A stretch of DNA of 5,514 nucleotides from an uncultured Altererythrobacter sp. (GTDB lineage Bacteria; Pseudomonadota; Alphaproteobacteria; Sphingomonadales; Sphingomonadaceae): contig CAMPIA010000096.1 of assembly GCA_946886175.1 (NCBI GenBank), forward strand, positions 1 to 5,514, read 5' to 3'. Below the pieces are notes generated by a model. It saw nothing but the letters and a program-made list of their open reading frames with translations. It was not told the DNA's origin and did no database searches. Positions 1 through 5,475 of this stretch are shown piece after piece. Within the stretch, counting starts at the first letter, position 1. Each line of letters starts with the position of its first letter. Position numbers and translations under genes: made by a program.

Positions 1-486
1 CCCAAACCCGTCTATCGCCTGCCGATCCTGGTCACCGGTTCGAGCCGCCAGGGCTTCGAGTGGATCGCCGCGCACGCGGACGGCTGGATCACCTATCCCC
101 GCGACCTCGCGCGGCAGGCGGAGCTGGTCGCGAAATGGCGCGCGGCGGTGGCGGTGGCGTCGCCGGGAGTGTTCAAGCCCTTCGTGCAGTCGCTCTATAT
201 CGATCTCGCCGAACGGGCGGAGGAACCGCCGCGGTCCATTCATCTCGGATTTAGGGCCGGCCGCCACTTCGTGCTCGATTTCCTGAACGAACTCGCCGGC
301 GCCGGCGTCAATCACGTCATCCTCAACCTCAAGTACGGTCGCCGCCCCGCGGGCGAGGTGATCGAGGAGCTCGGCCAGGAGGTGCTCCCGCGCCTCGGCA
401 AGCGCGGGCCGGCGCCGGCTCGCGAAGCGGCTGCGGCGAGCGAGGGCCTTGCAGCGCGAGACGCACTCCCGGCATCTTCGGGCTGA
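1..486 (+). CDS. LLM class flavin-dependent oxidoreductase, C-terminal part (5' end outside window)
   Basis: The frame is open from base 1 to TGA at 484-486, giving 161 residues with no start in view. It is the C-terminal half of a bacterial-luciferase-like TIM-barrel oxidoreductase, a family that uses reduced FMN or F420 and acts in the cytoplasm. The segment reading RLPILVTGSSRQGFEWIA, followed by HADGWITYPRD, is the late beta-strand and phosphate-binding region seen in the LLM subgroup that I know as TIGR03571-like. A later stretch, GAGVNHVILNLKYGRRP, fits the last barrel strand, and VIEELGQEVLPRL is the usual terminal helix. After that helix comes an Ala/Pro/Arg-rich tail of about 25 residues that such proteins normally lack. 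The internal ATG at 148 is not the start, because conserved sequence runs upstream of it. The substrate cannot be told. It is probably unrelated in function to the conjugation genes downstream. Confidence 0.85.
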   Translation, partial: PKPVYRLPILVTGSSRQGFEWIAAHADGWITYPRDLARQAELVAKWRAAVAVASPGVFKPFVQSLYIDLAERAEEPPRSIHLGFRAGRHFVLDFLNELAGAGVNHVILNLKYGRRPAGEVIEELGQEVLPRLGKRGPAPAREAAAASEGLAARDALPASSG

Positions 487-841
487 GCGATGTCGGCACG
501 GCGCAGATACATTCAGCGCGCGATTGCCGACGGGCGCGGCGGGGGGTGCGAGCCCGTGCTCGCGCGCGGTCCCGCCACGGGGCGCTTCGCGGCCAACCCT
601 GAGCGGACCTGCGGCTGACCCGCGCGTCGGCGGGTGCGCAGGGGAGCGGACCCGCCGCTCGGCCTGGCTGCTTCCCTGCTCTTGCGGGCATCCCTCGCCG
701 AGGGTGCGCGGTCGTCGCCTGGCGACACCGCGGGCAGGCGGCTTCAATCCGGCGATCGCCGCTTTCGAGCCTCCGCGGCTCGGGTCTCATGGGGCATGGA
801 GTGCGGCGCGGCGCAAGGGAGCGCGATTCAGCGAGGGTGTC
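487..841. other. Gene-free 355-bp region, palindrome-rich leader of the HTH-traF-transglycosylase operon
   Basis: I find no convincing gene here. The open frames on both strands translate to Arg/Pro/Ala-rich sequence without domain character, which is typical of shadow frames in GC-rich DNA. Several short inverted repeats can be seen: GCGAG/CTCGC with a 6-nt loop (548-563), the palindrome CCCTCG-C-CGAGGG (692-704) and GTCGCC-T-GGCGAC (714-726). The region ends in a GAGGG ribosome binding site at 833-837, just before the ATG at 842. It must hold the promoter of the downstream operon, but I can recognise no clear -35/-10 pair. A structured leader RNA or a transfer-related site is possible but not shown. 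Confidence 0.5.
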
Positions 842-1063
842 ATGGAAGACGAAGTGGCTCGCGCGGCGCGGGCGAAGAAGGGCTGCCCGTTCCTCTCGAC
901 CGAGCAGGCCGCGTTCTACCTCGGCCTCAGCGCCCGCCGGCTCCAGGCGATGCGGGCCGACGGCACCGGGCCGCGCTTCCGGCGTCACAGCCGCTACGTG
1001 CGCTATCACATCGACGATCTCGACAGCTGGTCGAAGGACTCGGCGGGGGTGCGCCATGCCTGA
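842..1063 (+). CDS. Small excisionase/MerR-like helix-turn-helix DNA-binding protein
   Basis: This is a 73-residue protein made of almost nothing but a winged-helix domain of the HTH_17/excisionase type. Residues 17-30 (FLSTEQAAFYLGLS) form the first helix and turn, 31-40 (ARRLQAMRAD) the recognition helix, 41-55 the wing (GTGPRFRRHSRYVRY), and 56-63 the typical closing helix (HIDDLDSW). Proteins of this size and fold act as excisionases (recombination directionality factors) or local transcriptional regulators on integrative elements. The ATG at 842 was chosen because GAGGG lies 4 bases upstream and the domain starts shortly after it; the frame is open much further upstream, but that part looks non-coding. 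The gene overlaps the next one by 8 bp, so the two are almost surely co-transcribed and translationally coupled. A plausible role is control of the transfer genes; the sequence does not prove it. Confidence 0.85.
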   Translation: MEDEVARAARAKKGCPFLSTEQAAFYLGLSARRLQAMRADGTGPRFRRHSRYVRYHIDDLDSWSKDSAGVRHA

Positions 1064-1580
1064 GCCTCGCGCCTGTCCTCGCCGATCGCGGATCGGTGCC
1101 GGCGCGGGCCTCGCGCTCGGGCTCCTGCTCGCGCCCCTGGTCCTCCAGCCCGCGCCGCGCCTGGTGTGGAACGCCAGCGCAAGCAGCCCGGTGGGTCTCT
1201 ATGCGGTAAGCCCGACCGGCACCCTTCGCCGGGGCGGCATGGCGCTCGCCTGGCCGCCGCCCGCGGCGCGCGCGCTCGGCGCGCAGCGCGGCTACCTCCC
1301 CGGCAACGTCCCGCTGGTGAAGCGCGTCGCCGCGGTCGCCGGCGACCGGGTCTGCGCGCGCGGCGCGGCGATCCTCGTCGAAGGCCGGCGCGTGGCGGGG
1401 CGGTTGCGCGCCGACCCCGCGGGGCGAGCGATGCCGTGGTGGAGCGGCTGCGCGCGGCTGCGCCCGGGCGAAGCGCTGCTGCTCTCGCCGGGCGTGCCGC
1501 TGGCGTTCGACGGCCGCTACTTCGGGCCGAGCCGCGCCGCGCAGGTCCTCGGGCGGGCGAGCCTGCTGTGGCCGCGGTGA
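1056..1580 (+). CDS. traF: TraF-type S26 family signal peptidase (conjugative pilin maturation)
   Basis: The protein has 174 residues, the usual size for TraF. A basic N terminus (several Arg in residues 5-12) precedes one membrane span at about 13-31, so the catalytic domain should lie in the periplasm. The S26 serine/lysine dyad can be placed: the serine box is NASASSPVGLY at 39-49, with the nucleophile most likely Ser43 (Ser44 is the alternative), and the general base is Lys89 in LVKRVAAVAGDRVC. The C-terminal box FDGRYFGP is also typical. In the RP4/Ti-type conjugation systems TraF cyclises the TrbC pilin instead of simply cleaving a signal peptide. The ATG at 1056 overlaps the end of the HTH gene by 8 bp, and the stop overlaps the start of the transglycosylase gene. 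No TrbC-like pilin gene is in the window, so its substrate must be encoded elsewhere or be lost. Confidence 0.9.
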   Translation: MPEPRACPRRSRIGAGAGLALGLLLAPLVLQPAPRLVWNASASSPVGLYAVSPTGTLRRGGMALAWPPPAARALGAQRGYLPGNVPLVKRVAAVAGDRVCARGAAILVEGRRVAGRLRADPAGRAMPWWSGCARLRPGEALLLSPGVPLAFDGRYFGPSRAAQVLGRASLLWPR

Positions 1581-2209
1581 GGGCCGCGCTGCTCGCCGCG
1601 GCGCTGGCGGCGGCGCTCGGCCGGGCGAGCCCGGCGGCGGCCGATCCGCTCGAGCGGTGGGCGCCGCACGTCGCCGAAGCCTCGGCGCGGTTCGGACTGC
1701 CGGCCGAATGGATCCGGCGCGTGATCCGCGCCGAGAGCGGCGGCCGCACGACCCTCGGCGGGGCGCCGATCGTCAGCCGGGCCGGCGCCATGGGGCTGAT
1801 GCAGCTGATGCCCGGGACCTGGAGCGCGATGCGGGCGCGGCTCGGGCTCGGGGCCGACCCGCACGATCCGCGCGACAACATCCTCGCGGGCAGCGCCTAC
1901 CTGCGGCTCATGTACGACCGGTTCGGCTATCCGGGGCTGTTCGGCGCCTACAACGCCGGTCCGGCGCGCTACGCGCGGCACCTGGCGACGGGACGGCCGC
2001 TGCCGGCCGAGACCCGGGCCTACCTCGCCGCGGTCGCGGGACCCGCGCCGGCGGAGCTTGCGGCCGGTTCCCGGCCGGTGCCGGGGCTTTTCGCCGTGCG
2101 GCGCGCCGAGGGCGCGGCCGCTGCGGACCCGGGACCCGCTTCCGGCTCCGCATCCCTTCCGTCCAGGGGCGCCCTGTTCGTCCTCGAGCGGACCGCCGCG
2201 CCCCGTTGA
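1568..2209 (+). CDS. Exported lytic transglycosylase (SLT domain, VirB1/TrbN-like)
   Basis: The protein has 213 residues. From the GTG at 1568 the product begins with a Sec signal peptide (Ala/Leu core, probable cleavage after Ala25, before DPLERW). GTG 1577, which would give a 4-bp GTGA overlap with traF, is an alternative, but 1568 has the GGGCGAG ribosome binding site at better spacing. The SLT fold is clear: catalytic Glu56 in RVIRAESGG, the GAMGLMQLMPGTW box, NILAGSAYLRLMYDRF and the AYNAGPARY motif. Such enzymes cleave glycan strands with formation of anhydromuramic acid and open the wall for secretion or conjugation machines. The last 60 residues or so are Ala/Pro-rich and contain two similar short motifs, GLFAVR (173-178) and GALFVLER (201-208), whose role is unknown. 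Overlap with traF by 13 bp indicates a tight operon. Confidence 0.9.
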   Translation: MAAVRAALLAAALAAALGRASPAAADPLERWAPHVAEASARFGLPAEWIRRVIRAESGGRTTLGGAPIVSRAGAMGLMQLMPGTWSAMRARLGLGADPHDPRDNILAGSAYLRLMYDRFGYPGLFGAYNAGPARYARHLATGRPLPAETRAYLAAVAGPAPAELAAGSRPVPGLFAVRRAEGAAAADPGPASGSASLPSRGALFVLERTAAPR

Positions 2210-2338
2210 GCGGGGGGGCGCTGGGGGCGAGGCCGCCTGCGGGTGGGAGCCTTGGGATACGCGAGGCGGATGAGGCCGGCGTTAGGCTCCGCGGGGGAGG
2301 GCACCGATCGCCCCGGCGCCGGGGGCGCCTCGCCTCGC

Positions 2339-2770
2339 TCAGGCCTTCTTGCGCCGTCCGCGGCGTTGCCCGGGCTTGCGGCCGAGGCCGATGGCCTTGG
2401 CGAGCGTGCGGCGCTTCTCGGCGTATTCGGGCGCGACCATCGGGTAGTCGGCCGGCAGGCCCCAGCGCGCGCGGTACTCGGCCGGGGTCAGCCCGTGATC
2501 GGTCATCAGGTGACGCTTGAGCATCTTCATCTTCCTGCCGTCCTCGAGGCAGACGACGTGGTCGTTCTTGACCGAGGAGCGGACCGAGACCGCCGGTTGG
2601 GGCCTGGCCTCGACTTGCGGGGCGGCGCCGAGTCCGGCGAGCGCGCCGTGGACGTTCCGGATGAGGGTCGGGAGGTCTTCGACCGCGACGCCGTTGTTGC
2701 TCACGTGCGCGGCGACGATGTCGGAGGTCAGGGCGATCAGCGTTTCTGCATCGAAACTTTGAGCGGTCAT
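2339..2770 (-). CDS. Ros/MucR family transcriptional regulator
   Basis: This 143-residue protein has the full MucR architecture. Residues 1-48 form the N-terminal helical part (SFDAETLIALTSDIVAAHVS, then DLPTLIRNVHGAL) that mediates oligomerisation in characterised members. A Pro-rich linker follows (about 49-66), then the Ros-type zinc finger and DNA-binding region from 70 to about 131. The metal site reads Cys74, Asp77, His87 and His92: the second cysteine of classical Ros is Asp, as in some MucR and Mesorhizobium homologues. The block LTPAEYRARWGLPADYPMVAP and the following YAEKRRTLAKAIGLGR are hallmark sequences. A very basic tail (GQRRGRRKKA) ends it. MucR proteins bind AT-rich targets, act in an H-NS-like way and often repress their own genes. 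The ATG at 2770 is preceded by a GGAGAGAG ribosome binding site; the longer open frame upstream is a palindromic repeat, not protein. It is convergent with the transglycosylase gene and divergent from the nuclease gene. Confidence 0.93.
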   Translation of the reverse strand: MTAQSFDAETLIALTSDIVAAHVSNNGVAVEDLPTLIRNVHGALAGLGAAPQVEARPQPAVSVRSSVKNDHVVCLEDGRKMKMLKRHLMTDHGLTPAEYRARWGLPADYPMVAPEYAEKRRTLAKAIGLGRKPGQRRGRRKKA

Positions 2771-2821
2771 GTCGGTTCTCTCTCCGCCTTGTTGTTCTGG
2801 GACGACCGCGCCCTGCGGTAG

Positions 2822-2857
2822 GGCCGGGAAGCCCGGGGTCAAGCCCGGGCACACCGG
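2822..2857. repeat. CCCGGG-type alphaproteobacterial intergenic palindrome
   Basis: GCCCGGG (2831-2837) and CCCGGGC (2844-2850) form an inverted repeat with the 6-nt loop GTCAAG, flanked by further GCCGG-rich sequence. Read on the minus strand, the core is GCCCGGGCTTGACCCCGGGC. This closely resembles the short palindromic elements that are dispersed between genes in many Alphaproteobacteria, and its frame shadow (CPGLTPGFPAL) is a common false protein sequence in such genomes. Only one copy is in this window. It lies in the untranslated region upstream of mucR and could form a stable RNA hairpin, but there is no T-tract to make it a classical terminator. Copy number in the genome cannot be judged here. 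Confidence 0.6.
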
Positions 2858-3027
2858 CGCGCTTGCCGCCGGTCGCCGATCGCAAGTCCGGAAGCTTTCG
2901 CGCCCCGCGGCCTCCGGTCCTGCGCCGGGGCGTGCTGACGCAATTGGCCAAGCCGGCGCCTCGTCGCGGGGGTAGGAACGCGAAACGGGAAGCCGTAGCT
3001 GGAGTTCGCAAGCCAAGGGGGGGAACG

Positions 3028-3966
3028 ATGAAACGAATCCTGGCAGGGGCGCTCGCCGCGCTCGCCGCCTCGACGGCGGTCTCGGCCGAGGAGTTGCGGG
3101 TGGCGACCTTCAACACCGAGTTCCTCATTCGCGAGAAGGTCCACATGCGCGAGGGCGTGTCCGACGCCGACGCCGCGAGCTGGACGGCCGCGCGGCGGGA
3201 GCAGGCGTTCGAGGACGCCGTGGAGCGGGTGGCGCCGGTCGTCGCCGGCCTCGACGCCGACATCGTCGTCCTCACCGAGATCGGGCCGGCTGCCGACGTG
3301 AGCTCGCTCAATGCCGCGCTGCCGGCGCCCTATCCGCACGTCGCGGTCTGCGAATGCACCGACACCGCGACCCGCCAGCACGTGGCGATCCTCTCGCGGC
3401 TCCCGTTCGACAGCGTGACACCGGCGATCGCCGGACGCGAGCACTACTTCACCGAGCTCGACGATCCCGAGAGCGAGCGCGACACCGGGATCTCCAAGGG
3501 GCTGAGCGCGACGGTCTCGTTCTCGGGGGAGCGGATCGCGATCTACGGGATCCACCTGCTGAGCGAGCGCGGCGGCCACGAGGGCGATGCCCAGCGCATC
3601 GCCCAGGCTTCGATCGTGCGCCGCAATTACCTCGGCGATCTCGCGGCGGGCCGCCACGTGATCGTCGCCGGCGATCTCAACGAGAAGCGCGGCGATCCCA
3701 CCCTCTTGCGCATCCGCGGGCTCGACGACATCGGGCCCGACCTGATCCAGACCGGTGCGGTCGAGTTCTTCGAGCGCGGGGCGCTCGGCGAGCGCTGGAC
3801 TTACGCGTTCGAGGGCGAGCGCAACCAGATCGACCATGTCCTGCTCAGCGACAGTTTCCGCGAGGCGGTCAAGCGCGGCGGCATCGACAGCGCGGTCGTG
3901 CGGGTCAGCGATCCGGCCGTGTCGGATCACTCGCCGCTCGTGGTCACGATCGACTTCCGGGAGTAG
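3028..3966 (+). CDS. Exported endonuclease/exonuclease/phosphatase (EEP) family protein
   Basis: The protein has 312 residues. It starts at ATG 3028 behind a strong ribosome binding site (AAGGGGGGG, 3015-3023) and carries a signal peptide (MKRILAG, hydrophobic core, cleavage probably after Ala20 in VSA/EE). The mature part is a complete Mg-dependent EEP (DNase I-like) domain: Asn29 in TFNTEF, metal-binding Glu84 in VVLTEIG, His176 in IYGIHLL, Asp216 and Asn218 in GDLNEKRGD, and the catalytic Asp300-His301 pair in SDHSPL near the C terminus. The family contains nucleases, sphingomyelinases and inositol phosphatases, so the substrate (extracellular DNA, phospholipid or another phosphoester) cannot be fixed. 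Periplasmic or secreted location is inferred from the signal peptide. The gene stands alone, 257 bp from the divergent mucR, whose product may control it. Confidence 0.9.
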   Translation: MKRILAGALAALAASTAVSAEELRVATFNTEFLIREKVHMREGVSDADAASWTAARREQAFEDAVERVAPVVAGLDADIVVLTEIGPAADVSSLNAALPAPYPHVAVCECTDTATRQHVAILSRLPFDSVTPAIAGREHYFTELDDPESERDTGISKGLSATVSFSGERIAIYGIHLLSERGGHEGDAQRIAQASIVRRNYLGDLAAGRHVIVAGDLNEKRGDPTLLRIRGLDDIGPDLIQTGAVEFFERGALGERWTYAFEGERNQIDHVLLSDSFREAVKRGGIDSAVVRVSDPAVSDHSPLVVTIDFRE

Positions 3967-4074
3967 CGCCCGGGCGGCGGCGCCGCGCGCGATCGCGCCT
4001 TCGCTTCGCAGGGCCGCTGCCGATGGCGGTCGCGCCCGCGCCGTCGGGCTCGCGCCGGCGTGCGGCTCGCCGGC

Positions 4075-4167
4075 CTAGCGCTTGCGGCGAAGGGCCCACA
4101 CGAGCGAGGCGAGGCTCGTGACGAGCGTGGCGAGCGCGGTCAGCCACAACGGATCGGTGAGGAACAT
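4075..4167 (-). CDS. Putative 30-residue single-span membrane protein
   Basis: A small frame runs from ATG (4167-4165) to TAG (4077-4075). The product begins MFLTDPLWLTALATL and ends in the basic tail WALRRKR. Residues 7-25 form a hydrophobic span rich in Leu, Ala, Val and Thr, followed by four positive residues, as expected for an N-out, C-in small membrane protein. Support for coding: 28 of 30 sense codons end in G or C, and an AGGAG ribosome binding site lies 9 bases upstream (4181-4177). I do not recognise the family. Its size and charge pattern resemble small stress or type I toxin peptides as well as harmless regulatory membrane peptides. The ribosome binding site lies inside a perfect hairpin, described separately. 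The gene faces the end of the nuclease gene 108 bp away and lies downstream of the recombinase remnant in the same direction. Confidence 0.6.
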   Translation of the reverse strand: MFLTDPLWLTALATLVTSLASLVWALRRKR

Positions 4168-4169
4168 GC

Positions 4170-4197
4170 GAATCGACTCCTGCTTCGGAGTCGATTC
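4170..4197 (-). promoter_or_regulatory. Perfect 11-bp hairpin enclosing the ribosome binding site of the 30-residue gene
   Basis: GAATCGACTCC (4170-4180) and GGAGTCGATTC (4187-4197) are exact reverse complements around a 6-nt loop. On the minus-strand transcript the 3' arm contains GGAG, most of the AGGAG Shine-Dalgarno sequence, and the ATG follows 2 bases after the stem. Folding would hide the ribosome binding site from the 30S subunit. No T-run follows on either strand, so a Rho-independent terminator is unlikely. It could alternatively be a protein-binding palindrome in the DNA. Confidence 0.65.
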
Positions 4198-4201
4198 AGA
4201 T

Positions 4202-4214
4202 AACCATTATGGTT
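4202..4214. repeat. 13-bp AT-rich palindrome AACCAT-T-ATGGTT, possible operator/promoter of the small gene
   Basis: The two 6-base arms are perfect, with one central base. On the minus strand it contains CATAAT (4211-4206), a fair -10 box; transcription from it would start near 4201-4199, so that the leader would be little more than the hairpin at 4170-4197. The -35 match at the right distance is poor (T-rich only). It also contains the TAA stop of the recombinase remnant. The surrounding 40 bases are clearly more AT-rich than the rest of the window. The operator role is inferred from position. Confidence 0.4.
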
Positions 4215-4528
4215 CATGTAGGAAAACGAAAAAGTGCCATTGCGGTCGATGCTGGGGCGCATCGGCGCGCGCCGGAAACCCGAAGATCCTGCGCTGCAGG
4301 TCCCAGTCGAGCGGCAGGGGCCCGTGGGCGAGCCGGCTCATGGTCAGGCCGGGAGGCTGTGCGCCCGCGAAGATCGCCGCGGCGATGTCGGGCGCGAGAT
4401 AGTTGAGGCGGAGCAGGCGGCAGAAGCGCTCGGTCGAGCATTTGAACTCGCGTGCCATGAGCTTGAGGTCGAAGTCGTCCGTGCTGTCGACCGCGGCCTG
4501 GGCGCGCCGCGCCTTCGCGAAGCGTCTC
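4207..4528 (-). pseudogene. C-terminal remnant of a large serine recombinase (recombinase family protein)
   Basis: The frame that ends at TAA (4209-4207) encodes about 107 residues that look like the end of an alphaproteobacterial phage/ICE-type serine recombinase. The diagnostic stretch is LMAREFKCSTERFCRLLRL, followed by NYLAPDIAAAIFAGAQPPGL and then GPLPLDWDLQRRIFGFP. In complete proteins this follows the resolvase and recombinase domains and forms a helix-turn-helix-like region plus the conserved xAPDIxxAI...QPxGL tail. The resolvase domain with its catalytic serine, and the zinc-ribbon part, are missing: upstream the frame runs directly into the abiEii gene, and recognisable similarity fades near its stop codon at 4531. 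A short protein could be made from the ATG at 4458, but a decayed gene is more likely. The last 20 residues or so (after FGFP) look atypical. Confidence 0.7.
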
Positions 4529-5467
4529 CTACAGGCGGTCGGCATGCTCCGCGATCCGCTCGAGGATTGCCTCGAGGCTGGGCTGCCCGCGGTAATAGAG
4601 GGCGGCCGTTGAGGCATAGGCCCGCGCGAAGCGCTCACGTATCGCCGTGTCCGGCAAGCTGAAAGCCGGGTTTTCGGCAATTACCTTGTTGTCCGCGCTT
4701 GGGAAGCGCGCCGCCTTGTGGGCGACATAGGCCTCGGTGCCGATGAAGGCCCGGACGCCCTGATCTCCGAGGAGGCAGTAGACGTCATAGTAATGGCGAA
4801 GGAAGTTCTGGGGCATGCTGCCGTCATCGACGTGCCGCCGGAACTTCGTCGAGATCGTCTGGAGCTTCTCGACCAGTGTGTAGCCGGGCTCGTAGCAGGG
4901 GACGTCGGCCGCCCGATTGTCGGTCAGGTCGCCGAGACCGCTCTCTGCCGCCTTGTCATAGGCCCATGAACTGATCAGGCACGGCCGGTTGGGAGCCACC
5001 TGATCGAAGCCCGCTTCGAGGAGAATCCCTTCCTTCACGCCCTCGGGGAGGGGCGTGTGGGGAGCATAGCGCAGCCGGATTCCGGCGCTGCGCATACGTG
5101 GGTCATCGAACGCTTCGTCACGCTCGACCTCGGAGAAGCCTGCGATTTCTATCTTTCGCGGCAGGCCGTCATAGAAGGATCGGCGGGCCGCGATGTGCGC
5201 GGCCTTGTTCTGGTTCCTGCCGGTCGGCAGGCCCTCGACGTCCGGGTGGATCTGGATGTCGATGTCTTCGGAGAATCGGTGGATGAGCCCATGCCCTTTC
5301 GAGAGCGACGTCCCGCCCTTGAGCTCGAAGGTAAAGCCGAGCTGCTGCAGGCCCCACAGGCCGTGCATGATCCAGTAGTCCTTTTCGACCAGGCCCGGAT
5401 CGATCGCCTGTTCGCGCGCGACGACCGCGAGGAGATCCCCGAAATCCTCGTGATCGTGCAGTAGCAT
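4529..5467 (-). CDS. abiEii: AbiEii/AbiGii family nucleotidyltransferase toxin
   Basis: The protein has 312 residues, the normal length of the family. Near the N terminus is VEKDYWIMHGLWGL (27-40), the usual entry of this family. The nucleotidyltransferase signature follows: KGGTSLSKG (50-58), then HRFSEDIDIQ (63-72) with the metal-binding pair Asp68 and Asp70. Further conserved blocks are GILLEAGFDQ in the middle, YTLVEKLQTISTK, where the Lys probably contacts the nucleotide, and RHYYDVYCLL. In AbiE systems this enzyme is the growth-arresting toxin of a type IV toxin-antitoxin pair, uses nucleoside triphosphates (MenT relatives modify tRNA), and gives abortive phage infection. The ATG at 5467 lies 8 bp after the stop of the upstream gene, in the antitoxin position. 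I see no truncation or missing motif, so the toxin appears intact. Confidence 0.93.
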   Translation of the reverse strand: MLLHDHEDFGDLLAVVAREQAIDPGLVEKDYWIMHGLWGLQQLGFTFELKGGTSLSKGHGLIHRFSEDIDIQIHPDVEGLPTGRNQNKAAHIAARRSFYDGLPRKIEIAGFSEVERDEAFDDPRMRSAGIRLRYAPHTPLPEGVKEGILLEAGFDQVAPNRPCLISSWAYDKAAESGLGDLTDNRAADVPCYEPGYTLVEKLQTISTKFRRHVDDGSMPQNFLRHYYDVYCLLGDQGVRAFIGTEAYVAHKAARFPSADNKVIAENPAFSLPDTAIRERFARAYASTAALYYRGQPSLEAILERIAEHADRL

Positions 5468-5475
5468 GCCGGTGC

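Noticed and set aside
449..841. Long N-terminal extension of the HTH gene (open frame back to 449)
   Set aside because: The extension is Arg/Pro/Ala-rich without domain features, and a ribosome binding site stands directly before the ATG at 842; open frames of this length occur by chance at this GC content.
1908..3311. 467-codon minus-strand open frame crossing mucR and the nuclease gene
   Set aside because: It lies antisense to or out of frame with well-supported genes, and its product is low-complexity Arg/Pro-rich sequence.
2839..3930. 363-codon minus-strand frame opposite the EEP gene
   Set aside because: It is the antisense shadow of a gene whose catalytic motifs, signal peptide and ribosome binding site are clear on the plus strand.
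3967..4074. Terminator or regulatory site in the GC-rich palindromes after the nuclease gene (3967-3976, 3987-3998)
   Set aside because: CGCCCGGGCG and GCGCGATCGCGC are palindromes, but they have no T-tract, and such self-complementary runs are common in DNA of this composition.
4170..4197. Rho-independent terminator
   Set aside because: The stem is strong, but neither strand has a T-run after it, and an ATG follows 2 bases downstream on the minus strand.
4170..4215. tRNA gene or tRNA-derived attachment site
   Set aside because: There is a single hairpin with no cloverleaf arms and no T-loop or CCA-end sequence.
5057..5464. Plus-strand frame opposite abiEii
   Set aside because: It is the antisense shadow of a complete AbiEii gene with all nucleotidyltransferase motifs.
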